Of a stretch of 64,000 nt of DNA, positions 47,934 to 58,700 are shown in pieces (the stretch's first letter is position 1; the number at the start of each line of letters is the position of its first letter). Both the position numbers and the translations under genes were made by a program. The notes under the pieces were generated by a model that did no database searches, had not been told where the DNA came from, and saw nothing but the letters and a program-made list of their open reading frames with translations. The stretch spans positions 1-64,000 of the forward strand of contig JAEWQO010000113.1 of assembly GCA_023460315.1 (NCBI GenBank). Direction: 5' to 3'. The stretch comes from Actinomycetes bacterium (lineage in GTDB: Bacteria > Actinomycetota > Coriobacteriia > Coriobacteriales > Eggerthellaceae).

Positions 47934-49220
47934 ATGTCGAAAACGCTCACATTCATTCACGCCGCCGACCTTCACCTCGGTGCGCCGTTTCGTGGGCTTC
48001 GTGCGCTGTCCGACGCATGGGCTAACCGTTTGCTCTCCGCCATACCGGAGGCATACGACCGCATTGTCGATGCCGCCATTGCCCGCAAGGTTGATTTTGT
48101 CGTCATAGCGGGCGACATATTCGACAGCGCGCGCGCATCCTATGCTGACTACCTGCATTTCTTCGAAGGGCTGAGGCGGCTTGACAAAGAGGGAATTCCC
48201 GTTTATCTGGTGACGGGCAATCATGATCCGCTCACGTCCTGGCAACATGATTTTTTCGCCCTTCCTGCCAACACCGTCATGCTTCCGGCAGACAAGCCAG
48301 GCTTTTTGCTCTACGAGAGAGCGGGAGAGCCGCTCTGCCTGGTGGGGGGGCGGGGCTATTACAATCAGACGTGGCCTGCCGACGAGGATATTGCCCAAGG
48401 CATAACGCGGCAAGCTGCGGAAGCGTCTCTCGGGGAAAGCAACCCCCATGCTTCTCAGGCGCCTTTTGCTATTGGCATCCTTCATACCGGCCTTGATCTT
48501 GATCCGGTCAAAGCCCCGACGAATCCCCAGGCCCTTCTGCACGCGGGCATGGATTACTGGGCCCTTGGCCATATCCATCTCAGGCATGTCGTGCCCTCCC
48601 TCGATGATCCCCGGGTCGTTTTCTCGGGATGCATCCAAGGCAGGGACATCAAGGAAACAGGCGAGCGCGGCGTCTTCTTGGTCACGCTGTCCGAAGGGCT
48701 GCCGAATCGACTCGAATTCATACCCACGGCAAGTGTCGTGTGGCAGCGCGTAAGCGTCGATGCCGGCGATTGCTCGACCCTGTCTGATGTGACCGACAAG
48801 GTGATGCGCGCGCTGTTCCGAGAAAATGGCAAGGCACACTGCGAGGAGATGTGCGTTCGCGTCACGCTGACAGGCGTGTCTCCCCTTCATTCAGTTCTCG
48901 AGCGCCCGGGAGTTCTTGAGGACCTGCGCAAGCACATCAACGACTCCTACCCGTTGTTTTTCTGTGATGCGCTGATTGACGAAACGCTTTCGCCGCGGGA
49001 CAAGGATGCCCTCCGGCGCGAAGGCCTGTTCCCCTCGGTGTTTCTTCAGGTTGCGGAATCTCTTCGCGCAGACCAAGAAGGGATGATCGCCTTTTTGCAG
49101 GAAGAGTTCCTCAAGAAGAACATGCAGTTGCCCCGATCGTGCGCCCGCCGCGTGGGCGACCTTGCCGAGCGCGCCGAGAACCAGGTGCTTGACCTGCTTG
49201 CAAGAGGCGAAGACCGATGA
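47934..49220 (+). CDS. yhaO: YhaO/SbcD-like DNA repair exonuclease
   Basis: This 428-residue calcineurin-like phosphoesterase has the metal motifs HAADLHLGAPF, GDIFDSA, TGNHDP and GHIHLRHV in order, as in Mre11/SbcD. The C-terminal part matches YhaO and not SbcD proper. With the next gene it forms an Mre11-Rad50-like pair predicted to process DNA ends. The start could also be the GTG at 47928. It overlaps yhaN by ATGA. Confidence 0.9.
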   Translation: MSKTLTFIHAADLHLGAPFRGLRALSDAWANRLLSAIPEAYDRIVDAAIARKVDFVVIAGDIFDSARASYADYLHFFEGLRRLDKEGIPVYLVTGNHDPLTSWQHDFFALPANTVMLPADKPGFLLYERAGEPLCLVGGRGYYNQTWPADEDIAQGITRQAAEASLGESNPHASQAPFAIGILHTGLDLDPVKAPTNPQALLHAGMDYWALGHIHLRHVVPSLDDPRVVFSGCIQGRDIKETGERGVFLVTLSEGLPNRLEFIPTASVVWQRVSVDAGDCSTLSDVTDKVMRALFRENGKAHCEEMCVRVTLTGVSPLHSVLERPGVLEDLRKHINDSYPLFFCDALIDETLSPRDKDALRREGLFPSVFLQVAESLRADQEGMIAFLQEEFLKKNMQLPRSCARRVGDLAERAENQVLDLLARGEDR

Positions 49221-51487
49221 GGCGAACCGACGGGGCATCCGCGGCAATCGTCGGAGGGCTTCCTTCTGAACAGTGCTCTGAACAGCGGACGCCCTTTCTC
49301 AAACTCTTGAAAATCGTCGGGTTCGGGGCGTTTTCCAATGAGACGGTGGGTCCCCTGTCTCCCCGCCTCAATGTCGTGTACGGCAGAAATGAGGCGGGGA
49401 AGACGACGCTCGCCTCATTTGTCGGCGGCGTGCTGTTCGGTTGGGAAGAGGCTCGTGGAGGCCGCAACACCTACAAGCCTCAGAATGCCGAGCGTTCGGG
49501 GTCGCTGTTCTTCGGTTTCACCGGAAAGGATCGCGCCGGAGACGGCCTTTCTTCAGAAGAAGACATTGAGCTGGCTCGCGCAAAGAATGCGGATGGCCTT
49601 ATCGGCGATGCCTCCCTGGTGGAAGACATCGACAAAGAGACGTTCCTCACCATGTTCTCGCTCACAAGCGATGAGCTTCGTTCCTTGCGCAACACGACAG
49701 ACGTGACGGCGAAATTGCTGACCGCGGGCTCGGGCACGGGGGCCTCTCCCGCGCAGGCCCTGTCAGACGTGCAGGCGCGGCTTGCCGAATACACGTCGCG
49801 CGCGACGGCGGCCGAGCATTCCCTCGTCCGCCTTTCGGATGAGGAGCATGCGCTGCGCGGGCAGCTTGCCGAAGCGGGCGACGAGGCGGAGCGCTTCAAG
49901 CACCAAGACAAGGAGTTTCACGAAATTTCTCCTCAGCGCGACGATCTGCTCTCTCGCCTCAGCTCCCTCAATACAGACATCGAGAACCTGACGGTTCACC
50001 GGTCGAATTTGGAAAAGCTTGATCGTGAGATTGCGGATGCCGACGGCACCCGGGAATCCCTGCGGGCGGAAGAAGAGGAACTGGTTGCGGCCCGCCGCTT
50101 TCAGACGATCGACGTGCCGCGCAATCTGGTGGAGCTCCGGCCGTCCGACGAGCGCGCCCTGCGCGATCAGATAGACGTGCTGGCCACCGAGCAGGCGAAG
50201 CGGGAGCATGCTGTCGATCTGGCGCAGGATGACTGCTCGACGTCCAAGGCCGCCTATGAGGCCCTTGTCGAAGCCGACGATCTGTATGCCAAAGAGAAGA
50301 AGGCACGCCGGCAGCGTCGGGCGCAAGTGTGGCTGTCGGTTGTGTTGCCTCTCGTGTTCGTGGTCGCCGGCATACCGGTGTTCATGCATGGGAGGGAGAT
50401 CAACAGCCTGTCGTTCACGGCCCTCGGAGTGATCTTGGTGCTGTTTTCCCTGATGCTGGCCGGGGCTGCCATGGTCATGCTTTTCCGGCCGGACAAAGAG
50501 GCCGAAGCGTTGGAAGCGCGCAAGCAGGACGCGAAATGGGTCATGCTCCAGGATGCCAAGAAGCTCGAAGCATGTCGTGAAGCCCAAGCCCATCACGCGG
50601 CTGCCGTGCGCCGCCATCTGGATGAGAACGGCCTGCAGGATGCCCAGGGGTCACTCCGTCGTGCGCGCGCCCTCCTCGACGAGGCCAAGGATGCCCGTTC
50701 TGAGGAAAGCCTGTTCCTCCAGCGTCGGCAGGCGCTCGTGTCGCGGCGCACGGCGTTGGAGGAGCGCCTTGCCGAAGCGCGGCGACAGCGTTCTCAAGTG
50801 GCAGAGCGTCTGGACCTCCGCGGAGAGCCATCGCTGGAATCGATTGACGAGGCGATTGCCCAAAAGTCTCAGCAACGGGTGGGCCTGGTGGAGGCAAGCG
50901 AGCACTTGAATCGCCGGTATGGAGAATTGAGACAAGAGCTTTCGCACGCGAAGCGCGCGAAACGGTTTGACGAGCTGAAAATGCGGTACCAGCAAGTGCG
51001 CACCCGGCAAGACGAAAACGCCCAGGATTATGCGTGCCTGCTTTTGGCCAAGCGCATGCTGGAATCGGCCATTGCTTCGTGGGAGAGCAAGAGCCAACCG
51101 GAAGTCTATCGTCAGGCAAGCCGGCTTCTTTCTCTCATGACCGACGGGCGCTGGGTGAAGGTGTCTATGACTCCTGATGGCAAGCTCCAGGTCACCGACG
51201 CTGTCAGGACGGTGCGGGAACCCGTGCACCTGTCGTTGGGCACGTGCCAGCAACTTTATCTGTCCCTCCGCATCGCGCTGCTGCTTGCAGCCGACAATGT
51301 GGGACGGGCCATTCCCATTCTGGCCGATGACATCTTGGTCAACTTTGACTCGACGAGGAGAAAGGGTGCGGCGCTCGCGCTTGCCGAACTCGCTCGTTCC
51401 CGTCAGGTGGTTCTGTTCACCTCTCATGAAGAGGTCGTCGAGGCGTTGCGCGCGGCCGATCCGTCACTCAATGAGGTGGAACTGTAA
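49217..51487 (+). CDS. yhaN: YhaN-like SMC/Rad50-type ATPase with membrane hairpin
   Basis: This 756-residue protein has Walker A YGRNEAGKTTL (about residue 55), long coiled-coil arms, and a C-terminal Walker B IPILADDILVNFD. In the middle of the coiled coil, where Rad50 has a zinc hook, there are two hydrophobic helices (about 374-389 and 402-421). The complex is therefore probably anchored in the membrane by the tip of the coiled coil, as in other YhaN proteins. The first 27 residues precede the domain. It forms an operon with yhaO. Confidence 0.88.
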   Translation: MRRTDGASAAIVGGLPSEQCSEQRTPFLKLLKIVGFGAFSNETVGPLSPRLNVVYGRNEAGKTTLASFVGGVLFGWEEARGGRNTYKPQNAERSGSLFFGFTGKDRAGDGLSSEEDIELARAKNADGLIGDASLVEDIDKETFLTMFSLTSDELRSLRNTTDVTAKLLTAGSGTGASPAQALSDVQARLAEYTSRATAAEHSLVRLSDEEHALRGQLAEAGDEAERFKHQDKEFHEISPQRDDLLSRLSSLNTDIENLTVHRSNLEKLDREIADADGTRESLRAEEEELVAARRFQTIDVPRNLVELRPSDERALRDQIDVLATEQAKREHAVDLAQDDCSTSKAAYEALVEADDLYAKEKKARRQRRAQVWLSVVLPLVFVVAGIPVFMHGREINSLSFTALGVILVLFSLMLAGAAMVMLFRPDKEAEALEARKQDAKWVMLQDAKKLEACREAQAHHAAAVRRHLDENGLQDAQGSLRRARALLDEAKDARSEESLFLQRRQALVSRRTALEERLAEARRQRSQVAERLDLRGEPSLESIDEAIAQKSQQRVGLVEASEHLNRRYGELRQELSHAKRAKRFDELKMRYQQVRTRQDENAQDYACLLLAKRMLESAIASWESKSQPEVYRQASRLLSLMTDGRWVKVSMTPDGKLQVTDAVRTVREPVHLSLGTCQQLYLSLRIALLLAADNVGRAIPILADDILVNFDSTRRKGAALALAELARSRQVVLFTSHEEVVEALRAADPSLNEVEL

Positions 51488-51541
51488 TATAATGTTTGAT
51501 TTGCGGCAGTAAACCCAAGCTCCATCCTGAAAGGAAACACT

Positions 51542-52858
51542 ATGCCCAGCACGGTACTCGTCGGCGCCCAATGGGGAGACGAAGGCAAAGGCAAGATCAC
51601 CGACCTCATCGCCCGGAACTATGATTTCGTCGTGCGTTATCAAGGTGGCAACAACGCCGGCCACACCGTTGTCCATGGAGACAAGAAACTGGCCTTGCAT
51701 CTCATGCCTTCTGGCGTGATGTATGAAAACGCCATCCCGGTCATCGGCAACGGGGTTGTCGTCGATCCCGGTGTTCTGATCAAGGAAATGGACATGCTGG
51801 AAGCCGAGGGCATATCGTGTGAGAATTTGAAGATCTCGTGCGACGCCCATGTCATCATGCCTTACCACAAGGATTTCGACGGCGCCGACGAGAAGCGCCT
51901 TGGCGAGAATAAGATCGGCACCACGAAACGCGGAATAGGGCCGTGCTATGAGGACAAGGTAGCCCGCAAAGGCATTCGCATCCAGGATTTGCTGGACGAG
52001 AAGATATTCCGTCTGAAAGTGGAGACGGCGCTGGCTCAGAAGAATCCCGTGCTGGAGAAGATATACGGCTTGCACACCTATACCGTGGAGGAGATATGCG
52101 AGGAGTATCTGCCCTATGCCCGCCTCCTCAAGCCTTACATGGCCGAAACGGCGCAGCTGCTGAACAGCGCCGTGCGTGACGGGAAATCGATCCTGTTCGA
52201 AGGCGCCCAGGGAACGCTGCTCGACATCGACCATGGCACCTATCCGTTTGTCACCTCTTCCTCCTGCTGTGCGGGCGGCGCCGCCACCGGTTCAGGCGTG
52301 GGCCCCACGGCCATCGATTGCGTGCTGGGCATCCAGAAGGCCTACATCACCCGTGTTGGCAGCGGTCCTTTCCCCACGGAACAGCGCTTCGCCGAAGACG
52401 GCGGGGTTGGCGAAGAGGCTGAAATTGGGGAGGCGTTTTGCCAGGTGGGATACGAGTATGGTGTGACGACCGGACGCAAGCGCCGCTGCGGCTGGTTCGA
52501 CGCGGTCATCGCCCGCTATGCGGCCGAGGTCAACGGGCTCACCGACGTTGCGCTGACGAAGCTCGACGTGTTGTCGGCCTTTGACACCATCAAGGTATGC
52601 ACGGCCTATGAGTGCGAGGGCAAAGTGTATGACTACTTTCCCATGCAGCAGAGCATCATGTTCCATGCAAAGCCCGTTTACGAGGAACTTCCCGGATGGA
52701 AGGGCGTCGACATCACGGGATGCCGCCATTTCGAGGAATTGCCGGAGAACGCTCAGCGCTATGTCGAGTATCTCGAGCGCGCGGCAGGCGTCCCGATCAG
52801 CATTATAGCCGTTGGTCCCGATCGCGATCAGACCATCTTTCGCGGTTGGAACAAGTAG
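51542..52858 (+). CDS. purA: Adenylosuccinate synthetase
   Basis: This 438-residue enzyme makes adenylosuccinate from IMP, aspartate and GTP on the path to AMP. The motifs VGAQWGDEGKGKITD at the start, GNNAGHTVV, GTTKRGIGPCYEDK and TTGRKRRCGW are all intact. The start follows GAAAGGAAACACT. It is separated from yhaN by 54 bp and is followed by purD. Confidence 0.98.
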   Translation: MPSTVLVGAQWGDEGKGKITDLIARNYDFVVRYQGGNNAGHTVVHGDKKLALHLMPSGVMYENAIPVIGNGVVVDPGVLIKEMDMLEAEGISCENLKISCDAHVIMPYHKDFDGADEKRLGENKIGTTKRGIGPCYEDKVARKGIRIQDLLDEKIFRLKVETALAQKNPVLEKIYGLHTYTVEEICEEYLPYARLLKPYMAETAQLLNSAVRDGKSILFEGAQGTLLDIDHGTYPFVTSSSCCAGGAATGSGVGPTAIDCVLGIQKAYITRVGSGPFPTEQRFAEDGGVGEEAEIGEAFCQVGYEYGVTTGRKRRCGWFDAVIARYAAEVNGLTDVALTKLDVLSAFDTIKVCTAYECEGKVYDYFPMQQSIMFHAKPVYEELPGWKGVDITGCRHFEELPENAQRYVEYLERAAGVPISIIAVGPDRDQTIFRGWNK

Positions 52859-52873
52859 CCCCTGCACGAAAGG

Positions 52874-52899
52874 CGGCATGCCTCGGGTGAGACATGCCG
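52874..52899 (+). terminator. Hairpin between purA and purD
   Basis: CGGCATG (52874-52880) pairs with CATGCCG (52893-52899). It has no T run, so it may be an RNA-stability element and not a terminator. Confidence 0.35.
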
Positions 52900-52917
52900 T
52901 GGACGAAAGGATGCATT

Positions 52918-54210
52918 GTGAACATCTTGGTCTTGGGAAGCGGCGGTCGCGAGCATGCCATCGCATGGTCGTTGGCGCAGTCCCCCCGGTGCGACGCCCT
53001 TTTCGTGGCTCCGGGCAACGGCGGCACCGCAACCCTTGCTGAAAACGTTGCCGGGCTGGACATCGAAGACGGGTCGGCCGTGCTTCGCTTTGCCCGCGAA
53101 CACGAGGTGGACCTGGTTGTCATCGGTCCCGAAGCCCCGTTGGTTGCCGGTGTTGCCGACGAGCTCCGCGCAGCGGGAATTGCGACGTTCGGCCCTGATG
53201 CCCAGGGTGCCCAGCTTGAGGGAAGCAAGACCTACAGCAAACGGTTCATGGACGCCAACGGCATTCCAACGGCTCGGTATGACAGCTTCACCACGCTGGA
53301 GCCGGCCTTGGCCTATGTGGACGAGATCGGCGCGCCCATCGTTGTGAAGGCCGACGGTTTGGCAGCGGGCAAGGGCGTCATTGTCGCCGATGACGTAGAG
53401 GTGGCCAAGGACGCCGTGCGCAGTTGCTTTGACGGCGCGTTCGGAAATGCGGGATCGACGGTGCTCATAGAGGAATGCCTCACGGGTCCCGAGTGCTCGC
53501 TGCTCGCCTTTGTCACCGGAGGGAAAGCCTTCTGCATGACGACAGCTCAAGACCATAAGCGAGCCTTCGACGGAGATCGAGGACCGAACACGGGAGGCAT
53601 GGGTGTATATTCCCCCGTGCCGATCGTGTCCCCGGAAGAGCTGTCTTCCATGCGTCGTATCATGGAAGAATCCGCAGCCGCCACAGCTCGTGCACCCTTT
53701 GATGCCGATTACCGCGGCGTACTGTATGGCGGGTTCATGTTGACTCCTGAGGGGCCCAAGGTCCTTGAGTTCAACGCGCGGTTCGGAGATCCCGAGACGC
53801 AGGTCGTGCTTCCGCGTTTGGAAACCGATCTGGTGGATGTCATGCTGGCCGTCGCCCAAGGCCGCCCTTGTGACATTGACCTGCGGTGGTCTGAGCAATG
53901 GGCGGTATGCGTGGTCTTGGCGAGCGAGGGATACCCTGGCCCCTATGAGAAGGGCAAGGTCATTCTTGGCATCGAGGAGGCGGAGGACATCGACGGCGTG
54001 ACGGTGTTCCATGCCGGCACCGCGAGGAATTCAGACGGAGAGCTTGTCACGGCGGGCGGTCGAGTTCTCAACGTCGTTGCGCTTGGCGACTCGTTTGACG
54101 AAGCGCGCGAGAAGGCGTACGAAGCGTGCGGCCTCATCAACTTCGAGGGCAAGCAGTTTCGCACCGACATCGGCAAAAGGGCAGCTGCCGGCCGAGATGC
54201 CTGGGATTAA
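52918..54210 (+). CDS. purD: Phosphoribosylamine--glycine ligase
   Basis: This 430-residue ATP-grasp enzyme makes GAR in purine synthesis. The N-terminal NILVLGSGGREHAIAWSL, the GPEAPL motif, DHKRAFDGDRGPNTGGMG and the late LEFNARFGDPETQ are hallmark segments. The GTG at 52918 with GAAAGG before it is the likely start; the upstream ATG at 52894 is not. It follows purA, so two purine genes are paired. Confidence 0.97.
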   Translation: MNILVLGSGGREHAIAWSLAQSPRCDALFVAPGNGGTATLAENVAGLDIEDGSAVLRFAREHEVDLVVIGPEAPLVAGVADELRAAGIATFGPDAQGAQLEGSKTYSKRFMDANGIPTARYDSFTTLEPALAYVDEIGAPIVVKADGLAAGKGVIVADDVEVAKDAVRSCFDGAFGNAGSTVLIEECLTGPECSLLAFVTGGKAFCMTTAQDHKRAFDGDRGPNTGGMGVYSPVPIVSPEELSSMRRIMEESAAATARAPFDADYRGVLYGGFMLTPEGPKVLEFNARFGDPETQVVLPRLETDLVDVMLAVAQGRPCDIDLRWSEQWAVCVVLASEGYPGPYEKGKVILGIEEAEDIDGVTVFHAGTARNSDGELVTAGGRVLNVVALGDSFDEAREKAYEACGLINFEGKQFRTDIGKRAAAGRDAWD

Positions 54211-54263
54211 ACGAATCGGCGGCAGATAAGCCGCCCGATATGACATTAGAGGAACCGAGGCCT

Positions 54264-55574
54264 ATGTTATCAGAACGCATGCTCACCTCCGTTGTGCGCC
54301 AATGCACCAAAAACTATCTCAAGCTCGATCCGACGACCGAGACGCGCCTTCCCGCGCCGATGCCCGGGCAGAAATACATGCTGTACCTGCATGTGCCGTT
54401 TTGCGAGCGCCTGTGCCCGTATTGTTCGTTCAATCGGTTTCCCTTTGCGGAAGATCGCGCCAAGCCCTATTTCGAGAACCTTCGCAAAGAGATGCTCATG
54501 CTCAAAGATATCGGCTATGATTTCGAGAGCCTCTATGTGGGCGGAGGTACGCCCACCATCATGATCGACGAGCTGTGCGAGACGATCGATTTGGCCCGAG
54601 ACACGTTTTCCATCGACGAGGTTTCAAGCGAGACGAACCCCAACCATCTGATTCCGAGCTATCTCGACAAGCTGCGAGGGCGTGTTCAGCGTTTGAGCGT
54701 GGGAGTGCAAAGTTTTGATGACGGCTTGCTCAAGCAGATGGACCGGTTCGACAAATATGGCAGTGGCGAGGAAATGCTGGAGCGCGTCAAGGAAGCCAGC
54801 CCGTATTTCACTTCGCTCAACGTCGACATGATCTTTAATTTTCCTGCGCAGACAGAAGACATCCTCATATCCGATATCGAGCGGGTGGTGGAAAGCAATA
54901 CGAGCCAGACCACCTTCTATCCGCTGATGGCTTCCCCGTCGGTCGCACGGTCTCTCGCTCGCACGGTGGGCAAGGTTGACTACGTTCGAGAACAGCGTTT
55001 CTATGAAATAATCAGCGATCTTTTGGCGGGCGGCGACACCCCCCTGTTCCAATTTGGAAGCGCGTGGACGTTCAATCGGCGCGGGAGCGGCGCGGCGGCG
55101 GAAGATGCCATGATCGATGAGTACGTCGTTGACTACGAGGAATATCCAGCCATCGGCAGCGGCGGCATCACGTACCTGGGAGGAAACCTGTACGTGAACA
55201 CGTTTTCGGTCAACGACTACAACAAGGCCATCGAATCGGGACGCATGTCCCTCATGGGCGAGACCACCTTCTCAAAGCATGATCGAATGAGGTATCGCTT
55301 CATGATGCAGCTGTTTGGCCTGCGGTTGGACAAGCGGGCCTTCGAACGTGATTTTGGCTGCACGGTGGAGGCCGGCCTTCCGGTGGAAATGACGTTTATG
55401 AAGATGGCGGGTGCCTTTGAGCGCGACACGCACGAAGAACTGACGCTCACCCCGAAGGGACGCTATCTCATGGTCGTCATGATGAGGCAGTTCTTTATCG
55501 GTGTGAACAACCTGCGGGATCAGGCGCGCGCGGCGCTTGTCGGGGAAGAAAGAGAGCTTATTTTCGGCTGCTAG
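54264..55574 (+). CDS. Coproporphyrinogen III oxidase-like radical SAM protein
   Basis: This 436-residue protein has the radical-SAM cluster motif in FCERLCPYCSFNRFPF (CxxxCxxC), GGGTPTIM and the ETNPNHL and SVGVQSF segments of the HemN/HemW/HutW family. Phe-Asn follows the third cysteine, as in that group. Whether it is a heme chaperone, an oxidase or a heme-degrading enzyme cannot be decided here. ATG 54264 has GAGG before it; ATG 54240 is an alternative. Confidence 0.85.
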   Translation: MLSERMLTSVVRQCTKNYLKLDPTTETRLPAPMPGQKYMLYLHVPFCERLCPYCSFNRFPFAEDRAKPYFENLRKEMLMLKDIGYDFESLYVGGGTPTIMIDELCETIDLARDTFSIDEVSSETNPNHLIPSYLDKLRGRVQRLSVGVQSFDDGLLKQMDRFDKYGSGEEMLERVKEASPYFTSLNVDMIFNFPAQTEDILISDIERVVESNTSQTTFYPLMASPSVARSLARTVGKVDYVREQRFYEIISDLLAGGDTPLFQFGSAWTFNRRGSGAAAEDAMIDEYVVDYEEYPAIGSGGITYLGGNLYVNTFSVNDYNKAIESGRMSLMGETTFSKHDRMRYRFMMQLFGLRLDKRAFERDFGCTVEAGLPVEMTFMKMAGAFERDTHEELTLTPKGRYLMVVMMRQFFIGVNNLRDQARAALVGEERELIFGC

Positions 55575-55795
55575 CCTGAGATGTTTGGAATGGGCTTGCT
55601 TTTGTGGACGACGAAGACGTGGCTCAGACGGCGGCGATGCTGGCTAACAAGGCAACCACGAGCGGCAAAGCAACACTTTCGCACCTGCATGTAAGGCTAT
55701 TGAAGCTTGCGAACCCGCAGTGGGTACGGGATACTAGCAGACAAGAGTATCCTGTAAAAATCGCAGGAAGACGCCGTGCGAGGAGAGCCAGAGGC

Positions 55796-58700
55796 GTGCC
55801 AAGGCCGAAGAAAACGCATATCGAGGGGTTCACCCTTTCCGAACTGCTGCTTGCCGTGGCCCTTGTCATCGTGCTCGCAGCCATAGCCCTTCCTTCCCTC
55901 ATGGCCGCGCAGAGCTCATTGCGCATGACCGAGCTCGACAATGCGGCCTCGCGCATTGCCAGTGCCGCACAGCTGCAGATGACTGCAAAGAAGAACGCAG
56001 GCACCTGGCATGCGTTGATGGCTGAAGACGGTGGGCCGGTGGCTCAGGGGCAGACGGCCAAAGACGCTCCCGCAGAGGGCGATATCTACTACCTGACGGC
56101 CGATCAAGCGCGTGACGACGGCATCCTTTCCTCGCTTTCCCTCGATGAGACAGTGTGGGAGGGGAATTTCGTTATCGAATTCGACGCATCGACCGCCACG
56201 GTCGTCAGCGTGTTCTACACCGACGGCAAGGCGGGCTTCTTCGACAGTGCCCATCCGGAAACGGATGCCGCTCAGGTTTATTACGATGACGGTGGGTCGC
56301 GCGATCGGGCTTCCCGCATGGAAGCGCGTCCTATGATTGGCTACTACGAGGGTACGCCGGCGGGGGCCACGTCCGAGGTCGCTCTGGCAAATCCCGTCAT
56401 ATGGGTTGATGATCAGGGTAGGCTTTGCATCCAGAATTCAAACTTGACCGAGCACGGAAAGGCTTCGGATTCCGACTGGTCAACCTTCCTTTCCGTCACT
56501 ATTGCCAAGCGGGACGGCTCTGCCGGGTTTGTCATCAGTGGGTTGGACGAATCCGCGCAAACCTTCACTGTGTCCTTGCCTGATGGGTCCGCCCAACGCG
56601 CTTACACCAACACGGGCACCGATCGGGGCTTCACTCTAGCGGCTCGGACGGATGCCTCTTCGGACGATGATGTATTCAAGATCAACCTGAACGATATCGC
56701 CCGAATTGTCGGTGCCGATGCGGGGGCTGGCGAATTGGCAGCGGTTGTTGGCAGCTTCGCCCAGGGCGACAGTCTCCGCATCGATGCCGAAGTAGGAATG
56801 ACGGGGCCGTCTGTGCCAGCGACGGCGACTGCCTTTATTGAGTGGCCAGCGAGGATTGCCTCATTGGCAGTGTACGTGACCGATCCCGCTCCGGAAGCGG
56901 ACGAATCCGGCCGGGTTGAAACCGAGCATATCGAAGGAACGTATACCGCCCCGACAACGGACCTGCAAAGCGAGCAGGGAACGCCGCCGGTGACCGGCAT
57001 CGCCTGGCATGACAACGAAGTGTTTGCCAGTGTCGACACCAACGAGGCTCTTGCGGCGGAGAACGGTGAGGCATCGCGCCAGGCGTATGCGGGCGGCTGG
57101 GTCAGCCTCTCGGATGCGGCAAGCCAGCGAGCACGGGTGCAGGCCACTGTTGGTTCGTATGCTTCAACGGGAGCCACCCATCGTTACCAGATAACGGAGG
57201 TTTGGGTTAACGACGCACGGGTTGGTTACCTGAAACAGAATGTGTGGGTCTGGGAAAGCGGTGACACCGCTTCGGCGTTTCAACAGTGTCTTGTTGGCAC
57301 GATCGACGCCAACACGTCGTCGTTGACCATCGATGCCCAGCTGTTGGCAGCTTCTGGCATCCCCCAGAACGAGGAGGGCGGCTATGGCGTGTACGTGCGC
57401 ACCGCTCCCCGCAGCGACGAGGTGCAGGCGTTTTTCACCAACAACCGTTCGACGGTGGAAGAGTATCTGTCCGGCGTGTCCGGTGCGGACAGCAGAGGCG
57501 TGGGCAGCAGCGACGTTTCGATACGGGATATGTTCGAGAACGAATTCGGGGCTTCCTCGACGGTTGCCAGCTGGCATGCGACCACGCAAGCTGGCACGAC
57601 GTCGTCGACCGTGACCACTGCAGGAGCGTTTCCGTCACAAGGCGATCTGAGGGTGTACTACTCTCCGACGCCCGCTATCGCTTGGCTGCCGAGCGGTGGG
57701 ACCTACTCGGGGGCATCTCCCTACACCGCTCTTTCCAACGCGGTTCTTTGGCTGTTCAATGGCGAGAGCGCTCAGTCTGCACAACCGGCCGCCTTTGTCC
57801 GTGATGCCCGCACCGGCTCCCAGGACAGCTATTCGCTCGAACAATCAACGTCCAGCACGTTTCAGATGCCAACCAATCGCGACGAGCTCTTCTTCCGGGT
57901 GATCGAGTACTGCGACTCGAACGGGACGCCGCTTTCGGGGTATGATTTGCAGTATGTTCCCTATACCTCGCAGTTCGATGCTGCTTATGCGACGGTGAGG
58001 AGCGGCCCGACGGGTTCTGGCAGCGGGACATTCGCGGGATGGACGTATGCGGCAAACGGCAGCGTCGCGGTTTCTGCGGGTTCGGTGATTGGGTCATACG
58101 ATGCCAGCCTTGCTTTTGGCTACGTGCAGCTGAGGGCCCGTTACCAGTCTGTTGACTCGGTGGGGCTCATGTACCTGGAATTTGACGCTTCGGGTAATGT
58201 GACGGGCTATTATGGCTCGCTCGGCGGCGAAAGTCCCGGAGGCGTGCTGCCGGGAGACAATGCGATAGCCTCGTGGGGCTATTATGTTGTGGCACCGGCG
58301 GGGACATCTAGCGTGACTGCGGTATATTCAAACGGAAGTTCAGTTTTGGATGGAAGCCGAACTCTGGTTACAATCAATGGCAACACCTATGCTGCTTACC
58401 GCGTGGTGCTTCAAAACTGGATGCTTCAATCGCCTGGCAATGTGCCGCAAGTAACGTGCTCCTATGCTGGAATCATTAAAATGTACTACTGCAACACACT
58501 CTTTGCATCCGCCGTGAGTTTATCCGCCCCTGCATGGGGGTCGGACGGTAGTCCTTGGGTAGTGCGAACTCCTGGACAGATAATTGGATATTTGCAGCAA
58601 GAGGATTGGGTTCAATCAAACTATGCTCGTCAGGCGTATCAGCAGGCTCATGACATTGATTTTGCGGCATATGCCGATAGGTCGTCCGTCATTAATTTTG

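Noticed and set aside
47616..48890. 424-codon minus-strand frame
   Set aside because: Lies opposite dnaB and yhaO, which have clear motifs.
55640..55760. Possible cyclic di-GMP riboswitch before the pilus operon (GCAAAGC present)
   Set aside because: The GGCAA and GCAAAGC elements are too close together and the tetraloop helix is missing.
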